36,257 nt of DNA from an uncultured Photobacterium sp. (GCA_947039525.1 CAMQZF010000004.1:1-36257), one strand, 5' to 3'; shown: positions 10,945 through 21,997, counted from the stretch's first letter. Notes: generated by a model from the sequence alone, not told the origin. Made by a program: numbers and translations.

Positions 10945-12597
10945 CTATAAGCCTGCATCTTTAAAGACGCGGCTAACGATATCTTGTGCTTCTTGTTCAA
11001 TTTGGCGCAAATGTGATTCACCTTTAAAGCTTTCACAATAAATCTTGTAAATATCTTCAGTGCCAGAAGGACGTGCAGCAAACCAACCATTTTCTGTGGT
11101 GACTTTTAAGCCGCCAATTGCAGCGCCATTGCCCGAAGCGTGGGTTAAACGAGCTGTAATAACATCACCCGCTAACATTTCAGCCGTCACCATTTCAGGC
11201 GATAACTGGCTTAATACTCGCTTCTGTTCGCCATTTGCAACCGCTTGTAAGCGATTGTATTGAGACTCACCGTGCTGTTCGACTAATTTCTCATAGTATT
11301 CTTGCGGATTCATGCCTGTTACCGCGGTAATTTCAGCCGCCAATAGACATAACAAAATGCCATCTTTATCGGTTGACCACGGCGTTCCATCCATACGAAG
11401 GAAAGAAGCTCCAGCACTTTCTTCGCCACCGAAACCTAAAGTTCCAGCAAATAAACCATCAACAAACCACTTAAAGCCAACCGGTACTTCACAAAGTTTA
11501 CGGCCTAAGTCTTGAACAACACGATCAATCAACGCACTGGAAACCAATGTTTTACCGACTGCAACGTCTTTTCCCCATTGAGGACGATGACGATATAAAT
11601 AATCAATGCAAACAGCTAAATAATGGTTCGGATTCATTAACCCTTTCGGGGTAACGATACCATGACGATCATAATCAGGATCATTACCAAATGCTAAATC
11701 ATAGTTGTCTTTATGTGCTAGTAAGCCAGCCATTGCAAAAGGTGATGAGCAGTCCATACGCACAACGCCATCTTTATCTAACGACATGAAGCGAAAACTT
11801 GGATCAATAGTGTCATCAACCAATGTTAAATCGAGCTGATAAGCTTCTGCAATCTTACGCCAATATTCAATGCCTGAACCACCTAATGGATCAACACCTA
11901 ATTTTAAATTGGCTTTTTGAATTGCTGCCATATCAATGACATTAACTAAATCATCAACATAAGGAGAAACCAAGTCTTGCTCAACGACTAAATGACTTTG
12001 ACGGGCTTCATGGATAGACGTACGTTTTACGTCAATCAATCCCGCGGCAATAATTGCATTCGCTCTTTGTTCAATTGCTGTTGTTAATGCACCTTCAGCT
12101 GGGCCACCATGTGCAGGATTGTATTTAATACCACCATCTTGAGGTGGGTTATGAGATGGTGTGATCACGATTCCATCGGCTTGCACTTCATGATTGCGGT
12201 TATAGCACAAAATAGCGTATGAAATACCCGGTGTTGGCGTATAACCATTATCCTTTTCGATAATAACCTGAATGCCATTTGCCACTAAAACTTCAATCGT
12301 AGATACAAATGCAGGCTCTGATAACGCATGGGTATCCTTCCCTAAAAATAAAGGGCCTGTGATACCTTGTTCAGCCCGAACTTCGGCAACAGCTTGTGCT
12401 ATTGCCCAAATATGATGCTGATTAAAGGTACCTTTATCTGAAGTACCTCGATGACCCGATGTTCCAAAAGCAACTTGCTGTTCTGTATTAACACTGTTTG
12501 GTTCAATCAAAAAATAATTGCTAACCAGTGCTGGTATATTATGCATATCTTGTTGCGTAGCACGTTGCCCCGCACGAGGATGAATGGCCATACACAT
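10945..12597 (-). CDS. pgm: Phosphoglucomutase (alpha-D-glucose phosphate-specific)
   Basis: 550 aa; [56 protein letters not shown]. Confidence 0.97.
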   Translation of the reverse strand: MCMAIHPRAGQRATQQDMHNIPALVSNYFLIEPNSVNTEQQVAFGTSGHRGTSDKGTFNQHHIWAIAQAVAEVRAEQGITGPLFLGKDTHALSEPAFVSTIEVLVANGIQVIIEKDNGYTPTPGISYAILCYNRNHEVQADGIVITPSHNPPQDGGIKYNPAHGGPAEGALTTAIEQRANAIIAAGLIDVKRTSIHEARQSHLVVEQDLVSPYVDDLVNVIDMAAIQKANLKLGVDPLGGSGIEYWRKIAEAYQLDLTLVDDTIDPSFRFMSLDKDGVVRMDCSSPFAMAGLLAHKDNYDLAFGNDPDYDRHGIVTPKGLMNPNHYLAVCIDYLYRHRPQWGKDVAVGKTLVSSALIDRVVQDLGRKLCEVPVGFKWFVDGLFAGTLGFGGEESAGASFLRMDGTPWSTDKDGILLCLLAAEITAVTGMNPQEYYEKLVEQHGESQYNRLQAVANGEQKRVLSQLSPEMVTAEMLAGDVITARLTHASGNGAAIGGLKVTTENGWFAARPSGTEDIYKIYCESFKGESHLRQIEQEAQDIVSRVFKDAGL

Positions 12598-12627
12598 TTC
12601 CTTGTTACAATTTAAAAATAAAAAACA

Positions 12628-13167
12628 TTAAATTTCACTGCACACTTTCTCGATAATATCGGAATTAAAGTGCATCTTTTCCATTAATTGCTCAACCATT
12701 TGACGCTTACGATCGGTATTCGTATTCGTAATCACCCAAAAAGGCGTATCTGGCACCATTTTCGGTTTCGTGGTTTTGCCACTCGCTAATAACGTTTGTT
12801 CATTTTCAGAAAAATAAACGCGAGTACGACCTTTAAAAGCTGCCGCATCAGAAAATGACGTAGCATCCACGGTATACAAGGTAGTCAAAATCATCATAAA
12901 ACGTGCAATCGATTTCTCTTCAGAAACAAACGCCTCTGAGATCAATAAAGATCGCAGGGATTTAACACGATCTCGTTTTGATCCAGATGTTATGTTTTTC
13001 ACTTCAGATGCCAGTGTTGAAGCAGGAATGGCCGTTACGCTCTGAGCGACCGTTTTATCCGATAACATCAAAAGACGGCGTAAAATGTCAGAGGCACTTT
13101 CACCAATATCTTGAGTATTGCTCGCAATATAACGGTATAATTCTTCATCAACTTCAATCGTTTTCAT
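12628..13167 (-). CDS. seqA: Replication initiation negative regulator SeqA (start corrected to MKTIEVDEELYRYI; ATG at 13179 is the alternative)
   Basis: MKTIEVDEELYRYIASNTQDIGESASDILRRLL; C-terminal TPFWVITNTNTDRKRQMVEQLM; seqA-pgm pairing. Confidence 0.95.
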   Translation of the reverse strand: MKTIEVDEELYRYIASNTQDIGESASDILRRLLMLSDKTVAQSVTAIPASTLASEVKNITSGSKRDRVKSLRSLLISEAFVSEEKSIARFMMILTTLYTVDATSFSDAAAFKGRTRVYFSENEQTLLASGKTTKPKMVPDTPFWVITNTNTDRKRQMVEQLMEKMHFNSDIIEKVCSEI

Positions 13168-13268
13168 TGTCGTATTCATGATCGGTCCATTAAAAATTCT
13201 TGCCAAGATTATATCGTGATCTCGATGTATACTCTACGATAAACCCAGCACAACCAGAGAAATTATCC

Positions 13269-14030
13269 GTGAATCTTCATTTTAAAGCGCAAGGAAGCGG
13301 CTCACCGATCATATTGATCCACGGGCTATTTGGTAGCAATGATAACTTAGGGTTACTCGCTAGACAGTTGAAAGAGAACCACAAAGTGATCAGTGTGGAT
13401 CTTCGTAATCATGGACTATCTGCACACAATCAGCACCATGACTACCCTTCGATGGCACAAGATATTATTGCATTATTGGATCAAGAACAGATCTCAACAT
13501 GTTCAATAATTGGACATTCAATGGGAGGAAAAGTAGCGATGAGCCTGTGTGATCGGATCCCTGATCTCATCGAAAAAGTAGTTATCATCGATATTGCCCC
13601 AGTCGCGTACTCAGGTCACCATCATCAAAATGTGTTTAATGCCTTAACTGCCCTTCAATCTGAGGTTATTCTCAGTCGAACACAAGCAGATAACGTTATG
13701 TCACACCATATAGAGGATCACGGAGTCCGCCAATTCTTACTAAAATCGCTCTATAAAAGAGATCAAAACCAATATCAATTGCGTTTTAATGCACCAATCT
13801 TAATGCAGTCATATGACAACATCATGGGGTGGCAAGAAATTTCGCCTTATAACAAACCCATTTTGTTTATTAAAGGACAGAATTCCTCTTATCTTTTACC
13901 CGAACATCATTCAGCCATTCAACGACAATTTCCTCAAGCCAAAGCCCATATCGTTGCTCAAGCAGGTCATTGGGTTCATGCTGAAAAGCCAGATCAAGTA
14001 AGTCGAATTATCTTGAATTTTTTGAATTAG
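13269..14030 (+). CDS. ybfF: Alpha/beta-hydrolase, YbfF-type esterase (GTG start; the ORF-track start at 13200 runs into seqA)
   Basis: GSGSPIILIHGLFGSNDNLG, GHSMGGKVAM nucleophile elbow, QAGHWVHAEKP; divergent from seqA as in E. coli. Confidence 0.88.
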   Translation: MNLHFKAQGSGSPIILIHGLFGSNDNLGLLARQLKENHKVISVDLRNHGLSAHNQHHDYPSMAQDIIALLDQEQISTCSIIGHSMGGKVAMSLCDRIPDLIEKVVIIDIAPVAYSGHHHQNVFNALTALQSEVILSRTQADNVMSHHIEDHGVRQFLLKSLYKRDQNQYQLRFNAPILMQSYDNIMGWQEISPYNKPILFIKGQNSSYLLPEHHSAIQRQFPQAKAHIVAQAGHWVHAEKPDQVSRIILNFLN

Positions 14031-14092
14031 GACGGCGTTAACAGAGGTTCTTATTCTATGATATAGTCATTTACACTCAACAGAGCAAAGGA

Positions 14093-14314
14093 ATGACTAT
14101 GTTGTATGAACACATGGATAAGTTAGAAGCAATTGGACTGGATCTTTTTTGTGCTGCTCTCTTTTTCTGTATTGGTATGGCAATAAAAGAAGTCTTACAA
14201 AAAGGGGATATTCCACCTTTTGGCAAAAAAATGGTGTGGCTCGTCTTGTTTTTAGGCTGCACAGGATTTCTTACCAAAGGGTTGATTCAACTGACTTGGC
14301 ACAATACTATTTGA
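14093..14314 (+). CDS. Small membrane protein, DUF2788-like
   Basis: 73 aa, two hydrophobic segments, position between ybfF and fldA. Confidence 0.6.
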   Translation: MTMLYEHMDKLEAIGLDLFCAALFFCIGMAIKEVLQKGDIPPFGKKMVWLVLFLGCTGFLTKGLIQLTWHNTI

Positions 14315-14431
14315 GCCTATTGGCAAATAACACTGCCAACACAACTGTGTAATTCAGTACTATAAACGCAATTTTTATTGATCGCCGCCATATATGTGCG
14401 GTCACTTTTCTATATACGGGTAATTTCGATT

Positions 14432-14956
14432 ATGGCAAGCGTAGGTCTATTCTTTGGTAGTGACACTGGCAACACTGAAGCTGTTGCTAAAATGATTCAA
14501 AAACAACTGACATCTGAACTTGTGGATGTGAAAGACATAGCAAAAAGCAGCAAAGAAGACATCGATAATTTTGATTTGCTGCTGTTAGGCATCCCGACCT
14601 GGTATTACGGTGAAGCCCAATGTGATTGGGATGATTTTTTTCCTGAGCTTGAAAACATCGATTTTTCAGGCAAATTAGTGGCTATTTTTGGCTGTGGTGA
14701 TCAAGAAGATTATGCCGAGTACTTCTGTGATGCAATGGGTACATTGCGTGACATCGTTGAAGGTAAAGGCGCAACCGTGATCGGCCACTGGGCAACCGAA
14801 GGCTATGAATTTGAAGCATCAAAAGCTTTAGTCGATGACAATCATTTTGTCGGCTTATGCATCGATGAAGACCGTCAACCTGAGTTAACCGACGATCGTA
14901 TTTCTGGTTGGGTAAAACAAATTCACGATGAAATGTGCTTAAGCGAACTCGCCTAA
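14432..14956 (+). CDS. fldA: Flavodoxin (start corrected to MASVGLFFGSDTGNTE)
   Basis: GLFFGSDTGNTEAVAKMI FMN-binding loop, GIPTWYYGEAQCDWDDFF; adjacent to fur. Confidence 0.97.
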   Translation: MASVGLFFGSDTGNTEAVAKMIQKQLTSELVDVKDIAKSSKEDIDNFDLLLLGIPTWYYGEAQCDWDDFFPELENIDFSGKLVAIFGCGDQEDYAEYFCDAMGTLRDIVEGKGATVIGHWATEGYEFEASKALVDDNHFVGLCIDEDRQPELTDDRISGWVKQIHDEMCLSELA

Positions 14957-14978
14957 TTTTACTAGCACTCTATTTTTT

Positions 14979-15004
14979 AAACGCGCAGTAATTGCGCGTT
15001 TTTC
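14979..15004 (+). terminator. Intrinsic terminator after fldA
   Basis: AAACGCGCA-gtaat-TGCGCGTTTTTC. Confidence 0.85.
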
Positions 15005-15158
15005 TTTGTAATACGATGAATCACGCCTAAGTTAAATTCAAAATACCCTTCTATCATCTCAATAATCTCTTCTCATTTAATCAAATCGTCTTTCCCCTCT
15101 GGATCCCATTCTTTTTAAGGTTTATTGTTGATACAACGTCCCTTATAATCAATTTAAA

Positions 15159-15173
15159 TGAGAACGACTATCG
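15159..15173. promoter_or_regulatory. Candidate Fur box in the fur promoter
   Basis: TGAGAAC-G-ACTATCG matches the 7-1-7 pattern TGATAAT-N-ATTATCA at 10 of 14 positions, just downstream of TATAAT (15144-15149). Confidence 0.35.
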
Positions 15174-15206
15174 CATACCCGTATGTGGAAGCCAAAGGAA
15201 CCTCGG

Positions 15207-15650
15207 ATGTCAGATAATAATCATGCGCTAAAACAAGCTGGCTTAAAGGTGACACTACCTCGATTAAAAATTCTAGAAGTGTTACAAGAACCTGAATGTC
15301 AGCACATCAGTGCCGAAGACTTATATAAAAAATTGATCGACATCGGTGAAGAAATCGGTCTTGCTACTGTTTACCGTGTTTTAAACCAATTTGATGATGC
15401 TGGCATTGTTACTCGCCATCATTTTGAAGGGGGAAAGTCAGTATTTGAATTGGCTACTCAACACCACCACGATCACCTTGTGTGTTTAGATTGTGGAAAA
15501 GTGATTGAGTTTTCCGATGATATAATTGAAAAACGTCAAAAAGACATCGCATCAAGCTTTAATGTTCGTTTGACTAATCACAGCTTGTATCTCTATGGAC
15601 ATTGTCTCGAAGGCAATTGTCAGGAAGATTCGACATTGCACGATCGTTAA
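15207..15650 (+). CDS. fur: Ferric uptake regulator Fur (start corrected to MSDNNHALKQAGLK)
   Basis: MSDNNHALKQAGLKVTLPRLKILEVLQ, EEIGLATVYRVLNQFDDAGIV, HHHDHLVCLDCGKVIEF. Confidence 0.98.
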   Translation: MSDNNHALKQAGLKVTLPRLKILEVLQEPECQHISAEDLYKKLIDIGEEIGLATVYRVLNQFDDAGIVTRHHFEGGKSVFELATQHHHDHLVCLDCGKVIEFSDDIIEKRQKDIASSFNVRLTNHSLYLYGHCLEGNCQEDSTLHDR

Positions 15651-15679
15651 GTGATTTTCGATAAAATAAAGCTCATAAT

Positions 15680-15707
15680 AAAAAACCCGCTAATAGCGGG
15701 TTTTTTT
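15680..15707. terminator. Intrinsic terminator between fur and glnS
   Basis: AAAAACCCGCT-aat-AGCGGGTTTTTTT. Confidence 0.88.
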
Positions 15708-15726
15708 AATGTGCCTAATAGTGATA

Positions 15727-17388
15727 TTACTCAGCAATTTTTGCCCAAGTATCACGCAAACCAACCGTACGGTTAAAGACTGGTTTTTCTGCAGTGTGCT
15801 CCACGTTGTCCGCACAGAAGTAACCCATACGTTCAAATTGGAAAGACGCTTCAGGTGTCGCTGATGCTAAACTTGGCTCAATGAAACCGGCTAGTGTCAC
15901 TAATGATTCTGGGTTAATCGTACCCACGAAGTCATCTGCACCCGCTGGATTTGGCACAGTAAACAAACGATCGTACAGACGAATCTCAGCTGGAATACCC
16001 GCTTCTGCAGATACCCAATGGATAACGCCTTTCACCTTACGACCATCCGCAGGATTCTTACCCAAAGTCTCTGCGTCATAAGTACAGAAGATCGTCGTAA
16101 TATTGCCTTCTTCATCTTTTTCTACGCGGTTTGCTTGAATCACATACGCACCACGTAGACGAACTTCTTTACCTAAAACTAAACGTTTGTATTTCTTATT
16201 GCCTTCTTCACGGAAATCTTCACGCTCAATGTAAAGTTCACGAGAAAATGGCACTTCACGCGTACCCATTTCTGGGTTATTTGGGTGATTGGCTAGCGTT
16301 AAAATTTCGGTATCACCGAAGTTTTCAATAACCACTTTCACAGGATCCAATACAGCCATTGCACGTGGTGCATTTTCATTCAAATCATCGCGAATGCATG
16401 ATTCTAATGAGCTCATTTCAATGGTGTTGTCTTGCTTAGTGACACCAATACGCTTACAGAACTCACGAATGGATGCTGAAGTGTAACCACGACGACGCAA
16501 ACCAGAAATGGTTGGCATACGTGGATCGCTCCAACCAGAAACTAAATTCTCAGTCACCAATTGGTTCAGTTTACGCTTAGACATTACAGTGTATTCAAGG
16601 TTTAAGCGGCTGAATTCATACTGATGTGGAATACAATCAATGGTGATGTTTTCCAATACCCAATCGTATAGACGACGGTTATCCATGAACTCTAGCGTAC
16701 AGATAGAGTGCGTAATGCCTTCTAATGCATCGGAAATACAGTGAGTAAAGTCGTACATTGGGTAAATGCACCACTTATCACCGGTTTGGTGGTGATGAGC
16801 GAAACGTACACGGTAGATCACGGGATCTCGCATCACCATGAACGGTGATGCCATGTCGATTTTCGCACGAAGACACATTTTTCCTTCTTCGATCTCACCG
16901 TTTTTCATTTTAGCAAATAACGCTAAGTTGTCTTCAATACTGCGATCACGGTATGGACTATGCTTACCAGATTCTGTCAACGTACCACGGTATTCACGCA
17001 TCTCATCAGCGCTTAGCTCATCAACGTACGCTAAGCCTTTGTTGATCAGCTCAATAGCGTAACCGTGTAATTGATCAAAGTAATTTGATGAATAACAAAT
17101 TTCGTTATCCCACTGGAAACCTAACCAGTTCACATCATTTTTAATCGATTCTACGTATTCGATGTCTTCTTTTTCAGGATTTGTATCATCGAAACGCAAA
17201 TTACATTGTCCTTGGTAGTCCTGAGCAATACCGAAGTTCAAACAAATGGATTTGGCGTGACCGATATGCAAGTAACCGTTTGGTTCTGGCGGAAATCGAG
17301 TATGGACGCTGGTGTGTTTGCCACTGGCTAAATCCGCATCAATAATTTGGCGGATAAAGTTGGATGGACGAGTTTCTGATTCACTCAT
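15727..17388 (-). CDS. glnS: Glutaminyl-tRNA synthetase (start corrected to [11 protein letters not shown])
   Basis: [26 protein letters not shown] (HIGH) and [11 protein letters not shown] (KMSKS-like) class I signatures. Confidence 0.98.
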   Translation of the reverse strand: MSESETRPSNFIRQIIDADLASGKHTSVHTRFPPEPNGYLHIGHAKSICLNFGIAQDYQGQCNLRFDDTNPEKEDIEYVESIKNDVNWLGFQWDNEICYSSNYFDQLHGYAIELINKGLAYVDELSADEMREYRGTLTESGKHSPYRDRSIEDNLALFAKMKNGEIEEGKMCLRAKIDMASPFMVMRDPVIYRVRFAHHHQTGDKWCIYPMYDFTHCISDALEGITHSICTLEFMDNRRLYDWVLENITIDCIPHQYEFSRLNLEYTVMSKRKLNQLVTENLVSGWSDPRMPTISGLRRRGYTSASIREFCKRIGVTKQDNTIEMSSLESCIRDDLNENAPRAMAVLDPVKVVIENFGDTEILTLANHPNNPEMGTREVPFSRELYIEREDFREEGNKKYKRLVLGKEVRLRGAYVIQANRVEKDEEGNITTIFCTYDAETLGKNPADGRKVKGVIHWVSAEAGIPAEIRLYDRLFTVPNPAGADDFVGTINPESLVTLAGFIEPSLASATPEASFQFERMGYFCADNVEHTAEKPVFNRTVGLRDTWAKIAE

Positions 17389-17490
17389 CGGAGTTACCTC
17401 GTTGCTAACAGGATTTTTGATCCGACTATGATCCATGAATCCTCACTGCAACTCAACCAATAGTGTGCTTTAGGTTTGTATATCGATAAA

Positions 17491-17512
17491 AAAACCCGCT
17501 TTCGCGGGTTAA
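17491..17512 (-). terminator. Intrinsic terminator downstream of the chitobiase gene
   Basis: On the minus strand AACCCGC-gaaa-GCGGGTTTTTTT. Confidence 0.85.
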
Positions 17513-17532
17513 ATTATCATCAACTTATCACC

Positions 17533-17551
17533 GAGCAAGCTAAGCTTGCTC
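17533..17551. repeat. Perfect hairpin just after the chitobiase stop
   Basis: GAGCAAGC-taa-GCTTGCTC (CG extends each end); tandem with the terminator at 17491-17512. Confidence 0.75.
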
Positions 17552-17572
17552 GATTTTCAGTTTTTTAAACAA

Positions 17573-20245
17573 TTACAAAGCTGTGACACGGCTGTAACGC
17601 TCACCATTACCGCTTACCGCACGGATAGAAACTTCGCCTTCTACCTTAGGTTTTGCAGCAGGATTAAACGTTGTCCAAGTCTTACCGTTATCCAGAGAGT
17701 ATTCCAAACCTAAACCAGGCATGCTGACGTTCATATCTAATACGCCACCCACAATTTTTGCACCTGGTACTGGAACACGGTAATCAATACCCGCTGCATC
17801 CAGTTTAGCCAACTCACGTTGACCCAATACGTTTGCAAAACTTTCCCACTCATCATGCAGTGATTTCTTGTTCACTAAATTAGAGTCTTGAGAATACTCA
17901 ACGCCTACTTTGTAGTCATTTTCCCAATCTGCTTTATGCCATGCACGCTCAGCTGCTGCTAGAACACGAGGGAAGACCATGTATTCGTATTGCTCATCAG
18001 TACGAACGGTTTCACTCCATAGCTGTGCTGATAAACCATAGAAACCATTTGGTGCATCGACAGTACCCACACTCTTGAAGCCATTACCATCACGGTCAAG
18101 TGACGTTTCTGCGTTTTGAGGTAAGTTTTCAGGTGCAAATCCAAACATTTTACGAGTGTCAGTTGCACGCGTTGCCCAGTAGTAGCCACGCTCTTTTGGA
18201 TCTACTTCGTATGGCATGTCCATATAAACGTAATCTGGGTTAGACACGATCACATCGTAGCCTTTTTCAGACCACTCATATGCTGACGCACCGCCGCCCC
18301 AGTACAGAACATCCCAGAAGTTCACACGAACATTGTCGGTTTCAAACGCTTTTGCACCGTCCGAATACTTCAGACCATCCTGCCACGCTTGGAAGTTAGT
18401 GATGCCGTGTTTTGCCACTTCGCCACTGACTTTTTCAGCGAAGTAACTTGGTAAACGATCAAAACCGTCAACCGTACCATCTTCGATCAATGCCTGACAC
18501 ATTGGTGATTTTTCGAAAGGCTTATTCTGTGCACTTTGATCAATGCTGCCTTTCCATGCGACGGCATCAGTTGCTTTAACGTCTTGGAAACCGCCGCCCA
18601 ACTTGATGTTTTTCGCTTCATCACCACCGAAGTGCCATGTATCAAGTGGCATACCAGCTTCTTTGTGCATTGCTACTACTTCGCCAATCACTTTATCAAC
18701 AAAGCGCATTGACGATTCCATACATGGATTTACGAAACTCTTCTTATCGTAAAACTGTACAGTCGTTACATTAGATGTGTCATTTGGATCCATCAAACGG
18801 TATTCGCTTGCTTTCTCCATGTTGCCTTCATCAGCAAATTTCTTATAACGCGCTTCCATAGACACAACCGCTGCACGTGAGTGCGCTGGCATATCAAACT
18901 CAGGAATCACTTCAATACCACGATCTTTCGCGTAATGCAGAATCTCTAAGTAATCTTCAGTCGTATAGAAACCTGAACCAAAGTTATTGCTGTCTGGACC
19001 TGACCCCAATTGTGGTAATAAACACTGAGTTTCAGTCTCATCATGACAACGTTGACCACCGATATCCGTTAGCTCTGGTAATCCAGGGATTTCCAAACGC
19101 CAACCTTCATCATCCGTTAGGTGGAAGTGGAATTTGTTCATCTTGTACGCCGCCATTTGGTCTAACGTACGTAACATGGCTTCTTTTGAGTGGAAGTTAC
19201 GACCCACATCAACCATCACACCACGGTAATCAAAACGTGGTGCATCTTCTACTTTTAGTGTCGGGATGGTGTGCTCACCATCAGTCCCCATCAAAGACAT
19301 CAAAGATTGCATACCATAGAAGGCACCTTGAGCATCATAACCCGTGATGGTTGCACCGCTCTTAGTCACATCCAGACGGTACGCACCCACTTTTTCAAGA
19401 TCTTTATCAAATGATGATGGATCCAGATTTAACGTGATTGGGTAAAGACCTGTTTTTACACCCAACAGTTCTAAACGACCATTAACCGCTTTCAACATGC
19501 CGCTTGGTAGCGCATTGTTATTATTAATTAACACGCCATTTGCTAATGAAACTTTAGCACCCGTTAGTTCGGTTTTTAATGGTGTTGGAATAATGGTTGC
19601 AGACACTTCTTCTTCAGCTATCAGCTTAATGTCTTGGTTCTTTTCAAAACGAGACTGTGCTGTTGCTAGAATGTTGTTATCGTCTGGTGTACGCTTCAAA
19701 TCTTCAGGTTTAATCGGCTTGATAAACTCATCTTGATTCTCAGTATCCGTACTTGCAATGGTAACCGGTTCTGCATCGCCTGCGATTACATAAGCACGTG
19801 GCATGTAATCGGTTTCAAATAAGGTCCAGTATTCACCAATATAAGGAATAACGACTTTCTCGCCTTGCTTGAAGCCTTTGAATTTTTCGGTTGGCTCTAA
19901 CGTATGCAAGTCACCTGAAATGTGAGTGACTTTGAATTGCTCATTTTGCACTTCCAAAATCATACGAATACTGTGGAAATAAATTTTCCAATCTGAGCTT
20001 GTGATATCAGGACCGTTATTTTCTAACGTCAAATTAATCAAATCACATGATGCCCATTCAGCACCTAAATTTTGACATTGAAGGCCTTCATTAGCACCTT
20101 GGTTTGTCACAAGTTCATATTGAACGTCTAAATTTTTTGCCAGCTTGCGTGTTAGTTCCGTATCAGAGATTGGTGCATCGGATGCACATCCCATCATTGC
20201 AGCTGAAACTAATGACACCAATGCGGTTTTTTTGAATGTTGACAT
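17573..20245 (-). CDS. chb: Chitobiase / beta-N-acetylhexosaminidase, GH20 lipoprotein
   Basis: 890 aa; lipobox VSAAMMGC; N-terminal CHB_HEX-like domain; catalytic region DTWHFGGDEAKN; KMNKFHFHLTDDEGWRLEIPGLPEL. Confidence 0.95.
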   Translation of the reverse strand: MSTFKKTALVSLVSAAMMGCASDAPISDTELTRKLAKNLDVQYELVTNQGANEGLQCQNLGAEWASCDLINLTLENNGPDITSSDWKIYFHSIRMILEVQNEQFKVTHISGDLHTLEPTEKFKGFKQGEKVVIPYIGEYWTLFETDYMPRAYVIAGDAEPVTIASTDTENQDEFIKPIKPEDLKRTPDDNNILATAQSRFEKNQDIKLIAEEEVSATIIPTPLKTELTGAKVSLANGVLINNNNALPSGMLKAVNGRLELLGVKTGLYPITLNLDPSSFDKDLEKVGAYRLDVTKSGATITGYDAQGAFYGMQSLMSLMGTDGEHTIPTLKVEDAPRFDYRGVMVDVGRNFHSKEAMLRTLDQMAAYKMNKFHFHLTDDEGWRLEIPGLPELTDIGGQRCHDETETQCLLPQLGSGPDSNNFGSGFYTTEDYLEILHYAKDRGIEVIPEFDMPAHSRAAVVSMEARYKKFADEGNMEKASEYRLMDPNDTSNVTTVQFYDKKSFVNPCMESSMRFVDKVIGEVVAMHKEAGMPLDTWHFGGDEAKNIKLGGGFQDVKATDAVAWKGSIDQSAQNKPFEKSPMCQALIEDGTVDGFDRLPSYFAEKVSGEVAKHGITNFQAWQDGLKYSDGAKAFETDNVRVNFWDVLYWGGGASAYEWSEKGYDVIVSNPDYVYMDMPYEVDPKERGYYWATRATDTRKMFGFAPENLPQNAETSLDRDGNGFKSVGTVDAPNGFYGLSAQLWSETVRTDEQYEYMVFPRVLAAAERAWHKADWENDYKVGVEYSQDSNLVNKKSLHDEWESFANVLGQRELAKLDAAGIDYRVPVPGAKIVGGVLDMNVSMPGLGLEYSLDNGKTWTTFNPAAKPKVEGEVSIRAVSGNGERYSRVTAL

Positions 20246-20264
20246 AACGTCCTGTCTCCCAAAA

Positions 20265-20279
20265 AGCCTAAATTAGGCT
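20265..20279 (-). terminator. Second terminator-like hairpin in the chb leader
   Basis: On the minus strand AGCCTA-att-TAGGCT followed by TTTTT, directly before GGGAGACAGG and the chb ATG. Confidence 0.55.
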
Positions 20280-20280
20280 G

Positions 20281-20316
20281 AAAAAATGCCGACCTCCAAA
20301 AAGGGAGAGGCCGGCA
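20281..20316 (-). terminator. Intrinsic terminator between nagE and chb
   Basis: On the minus strand TGCCGGCCTC...GAGGTCGGCA followed by TTTTTT. Confidence 0.8.
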
Positions 20317-20383
20317 GAATTTAAATGAACATTTACAAAATTACTTTGAAGCACATCACTTTATAGAAATTAGATTCTTATGA

Positions 20384-21877
20384 TTATGGTAATTTAACAT
20401 TGCTTAAATCTTCAGTGGCTGGGATTTTCTTCATCTCGCCTGCTACGATTTCAGCTAATGGACCCAAGATAACTTGCAGGTTATTCGAGCCTAACTTCAC
20501 CACACCCATTGCACCTAAACCTTTCAGTGTTTTCTCATTCGCCAAGCTGCTGTCTTTTAGCGTCAAGCGTAAGCGAGTGATACATGCATCGATGTTCTCA
20601 AGGTTACCGTGACCACCCAATGCTTTTAGGTATTGCTTAGCCAATTCACCACTTTCTTTTGAGCCTGTTACACCATTTGATTCTTCAACGTCGTCATCTT
20701 CACGACCCGGTGTCTTCAAATTGAACTTCACGATAGCGAAGCGGAAGATTACGTAGTACAAGCCGAAGAAAGCAAAACCTTGAAGTACCAACATGTACCA
20801 GTTTACGGCTAGTGGGTTCTGAGAAGACAATACCATGTCCACAAGACCCGCAGAGAAACCAAAGCCTGAAATCCACTGCATGCTTGCTGCGATGAAGACG
20901 GATAGACCCGTTAGTGCTGCGTGAACCACGTACAATGCAGGCGCAAGGAACATGAATGCGAACTCTAGAGGCTCAGTTACGCCAGTGAAGAAGGCAGCGA
21001 AACCAGCAGCAACCATGATTGAAGCAACTTGATCTTTGTTCTTCGCTTTTGCAGTGTGGTACATCGCCAACGCTGCACCCGGTAAACCAAACATCATGAT
21101 TGGGAAGAAGCCCGCTTGGTACATACCAGTAACACCGGCTGTTGCTGTACCTTCAGCTAGAGACTTCGCGCCACCTAAGAAGTTTGGAATATCGTTAATA
21201 CCTGCAACATCAAACCAGAATACAGAATTCAGTGCGTGGTGTAGACCAACAGGGATTAAAAGGCGGTTAAAAAATGCATATACCCCTGCGCCTGCTGCAC
21301 CCAAGTCTTGAATGCTAGCACCAAATGACACCAAACCACTGTAGATTGCTGGCCAAACGAACATCAATACGAAGGAGATAACAATACCAGCCATTGACAT
21401 TAGAATTGGAATCAAGCGCTTACCAGAGAAAAATGCCAACGTTTTGTGCAATTCAACGCTAGAGAAACGGTTGTAAATTTCAGCGGCTACGATACCAACA
21501 AGAATACCGACAAATTGGTTGTTGATTCGAGCGAAAGCGGCTGACACATCACCCGGTGCAATATTTTGAATCATTGCAACGCTTGCTGGTGACAATAAAG
21601 TTGTTACGACTAAGAAACCAACGAAACCCGCTAGAGCTGCTGCACCGTCTTTGTCTTTTGACATACCATATGCAACACCAATGGCAAACAAAGCAGGCAT
21701 ACTATCAATGATTGCAGCGCCTGACTTAATTAAGAAAGCAGCCATTGCACTGTTTGATCCCCAACCGTTTGGATCAATCCAGTAGCCAATACCCATTAAA
21801 ATTGCGGCGGCAGGTAAGACTGCCACTGGCACCATAAGTGCCTTACCTACTTTCTGAAAATATCCAAGAATGTTCAC
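20384..21877 (-). CDS. nagE: PTS N-acetylglucosamine transporter subunit IIBC (GTG start)
   Basis: VNILGYFQKVGKALMVPVAVLPAAAILMGIGYWIDP; IIB motif NIDACITRLRLTLKD near the C-terminus; no IIA domain follows; GGGGAAC ribosome-binding site before GTG at 21877. Confidence 0.95.
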   Translation of the reverse strand: MNILGYFQKVGKALMVPVAVLPAAAILMGIGYWIDPNGWGSNSAMAAFLIKSGAAIIDSMPALFAIGVAYGMSKDKDGAAALAGFVGFLVVTTLLSPASVAMIQNIAPGDVSAAFARINNQFVGILVGIVAAEIYNRFSSVELHKTLAFFSGKRLIPILMSMAGIVISFVLMFVWPAIYSGLVSFGASIQDLGAAGAGVYAFFNRLLIPVGLHHALNSVFWFDVAGINDIPNFLGGAKSLAEGTATAGVTGMYQAGFFPIMMFGLPGAALAMYHTAKAKNKDQVASIMVAAGFAAFFTGVTEPLEFAFMFLAPALYVVHAALTGLSVFIAASMQWISGFGFSAGLVDMVLSSQNPLAVNWYMLVLQGFAFFGLYYVIFRFAIVKFNLKTPGREDDDVEESNGVTGSKESGELAKQYLKALGGHGNLENIDACITRLRLTLKDSSLANEKTLKGLGAMGVVKLGSNNLQVILGPLAEIVAGEMKKIPATEDLSNVKLP

Positions 21878-21963
21878 CGTATAGTTCCCCCTAATTGGTT
21901 TCTTAGATCTCATATAAAGGAAGAGAATATTTCTCATCTTTCGTGTATTTGCAGTGTATGGAA

Positions 21964-21985
21964 TTAATTTTTCGCCGCAAATTAA
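21964..21985. promoter_or_regulatory. Candidate NagC operator, nagE side
   Basis: TTAATTT-TTCGCCGC-AAATTAA perfect 7-bp arms. Confidence 0.6.
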
Positions 21986-21997
21986 AACCTTGTCATT

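Noticed and set aside
13200-13268. Upstream extension of the YbfF ORF to the ATG at 13200
   Set aside because: It would fill the seqA-ybfF divergent promoter region; GTG at 13269 starts the conserved NLHFKAQGSG sequence.
18877-19347. 156-aa plus-strand ORF
   Set aside because: Antisense to the catalytic domain of chitobiase; no family resemblance.
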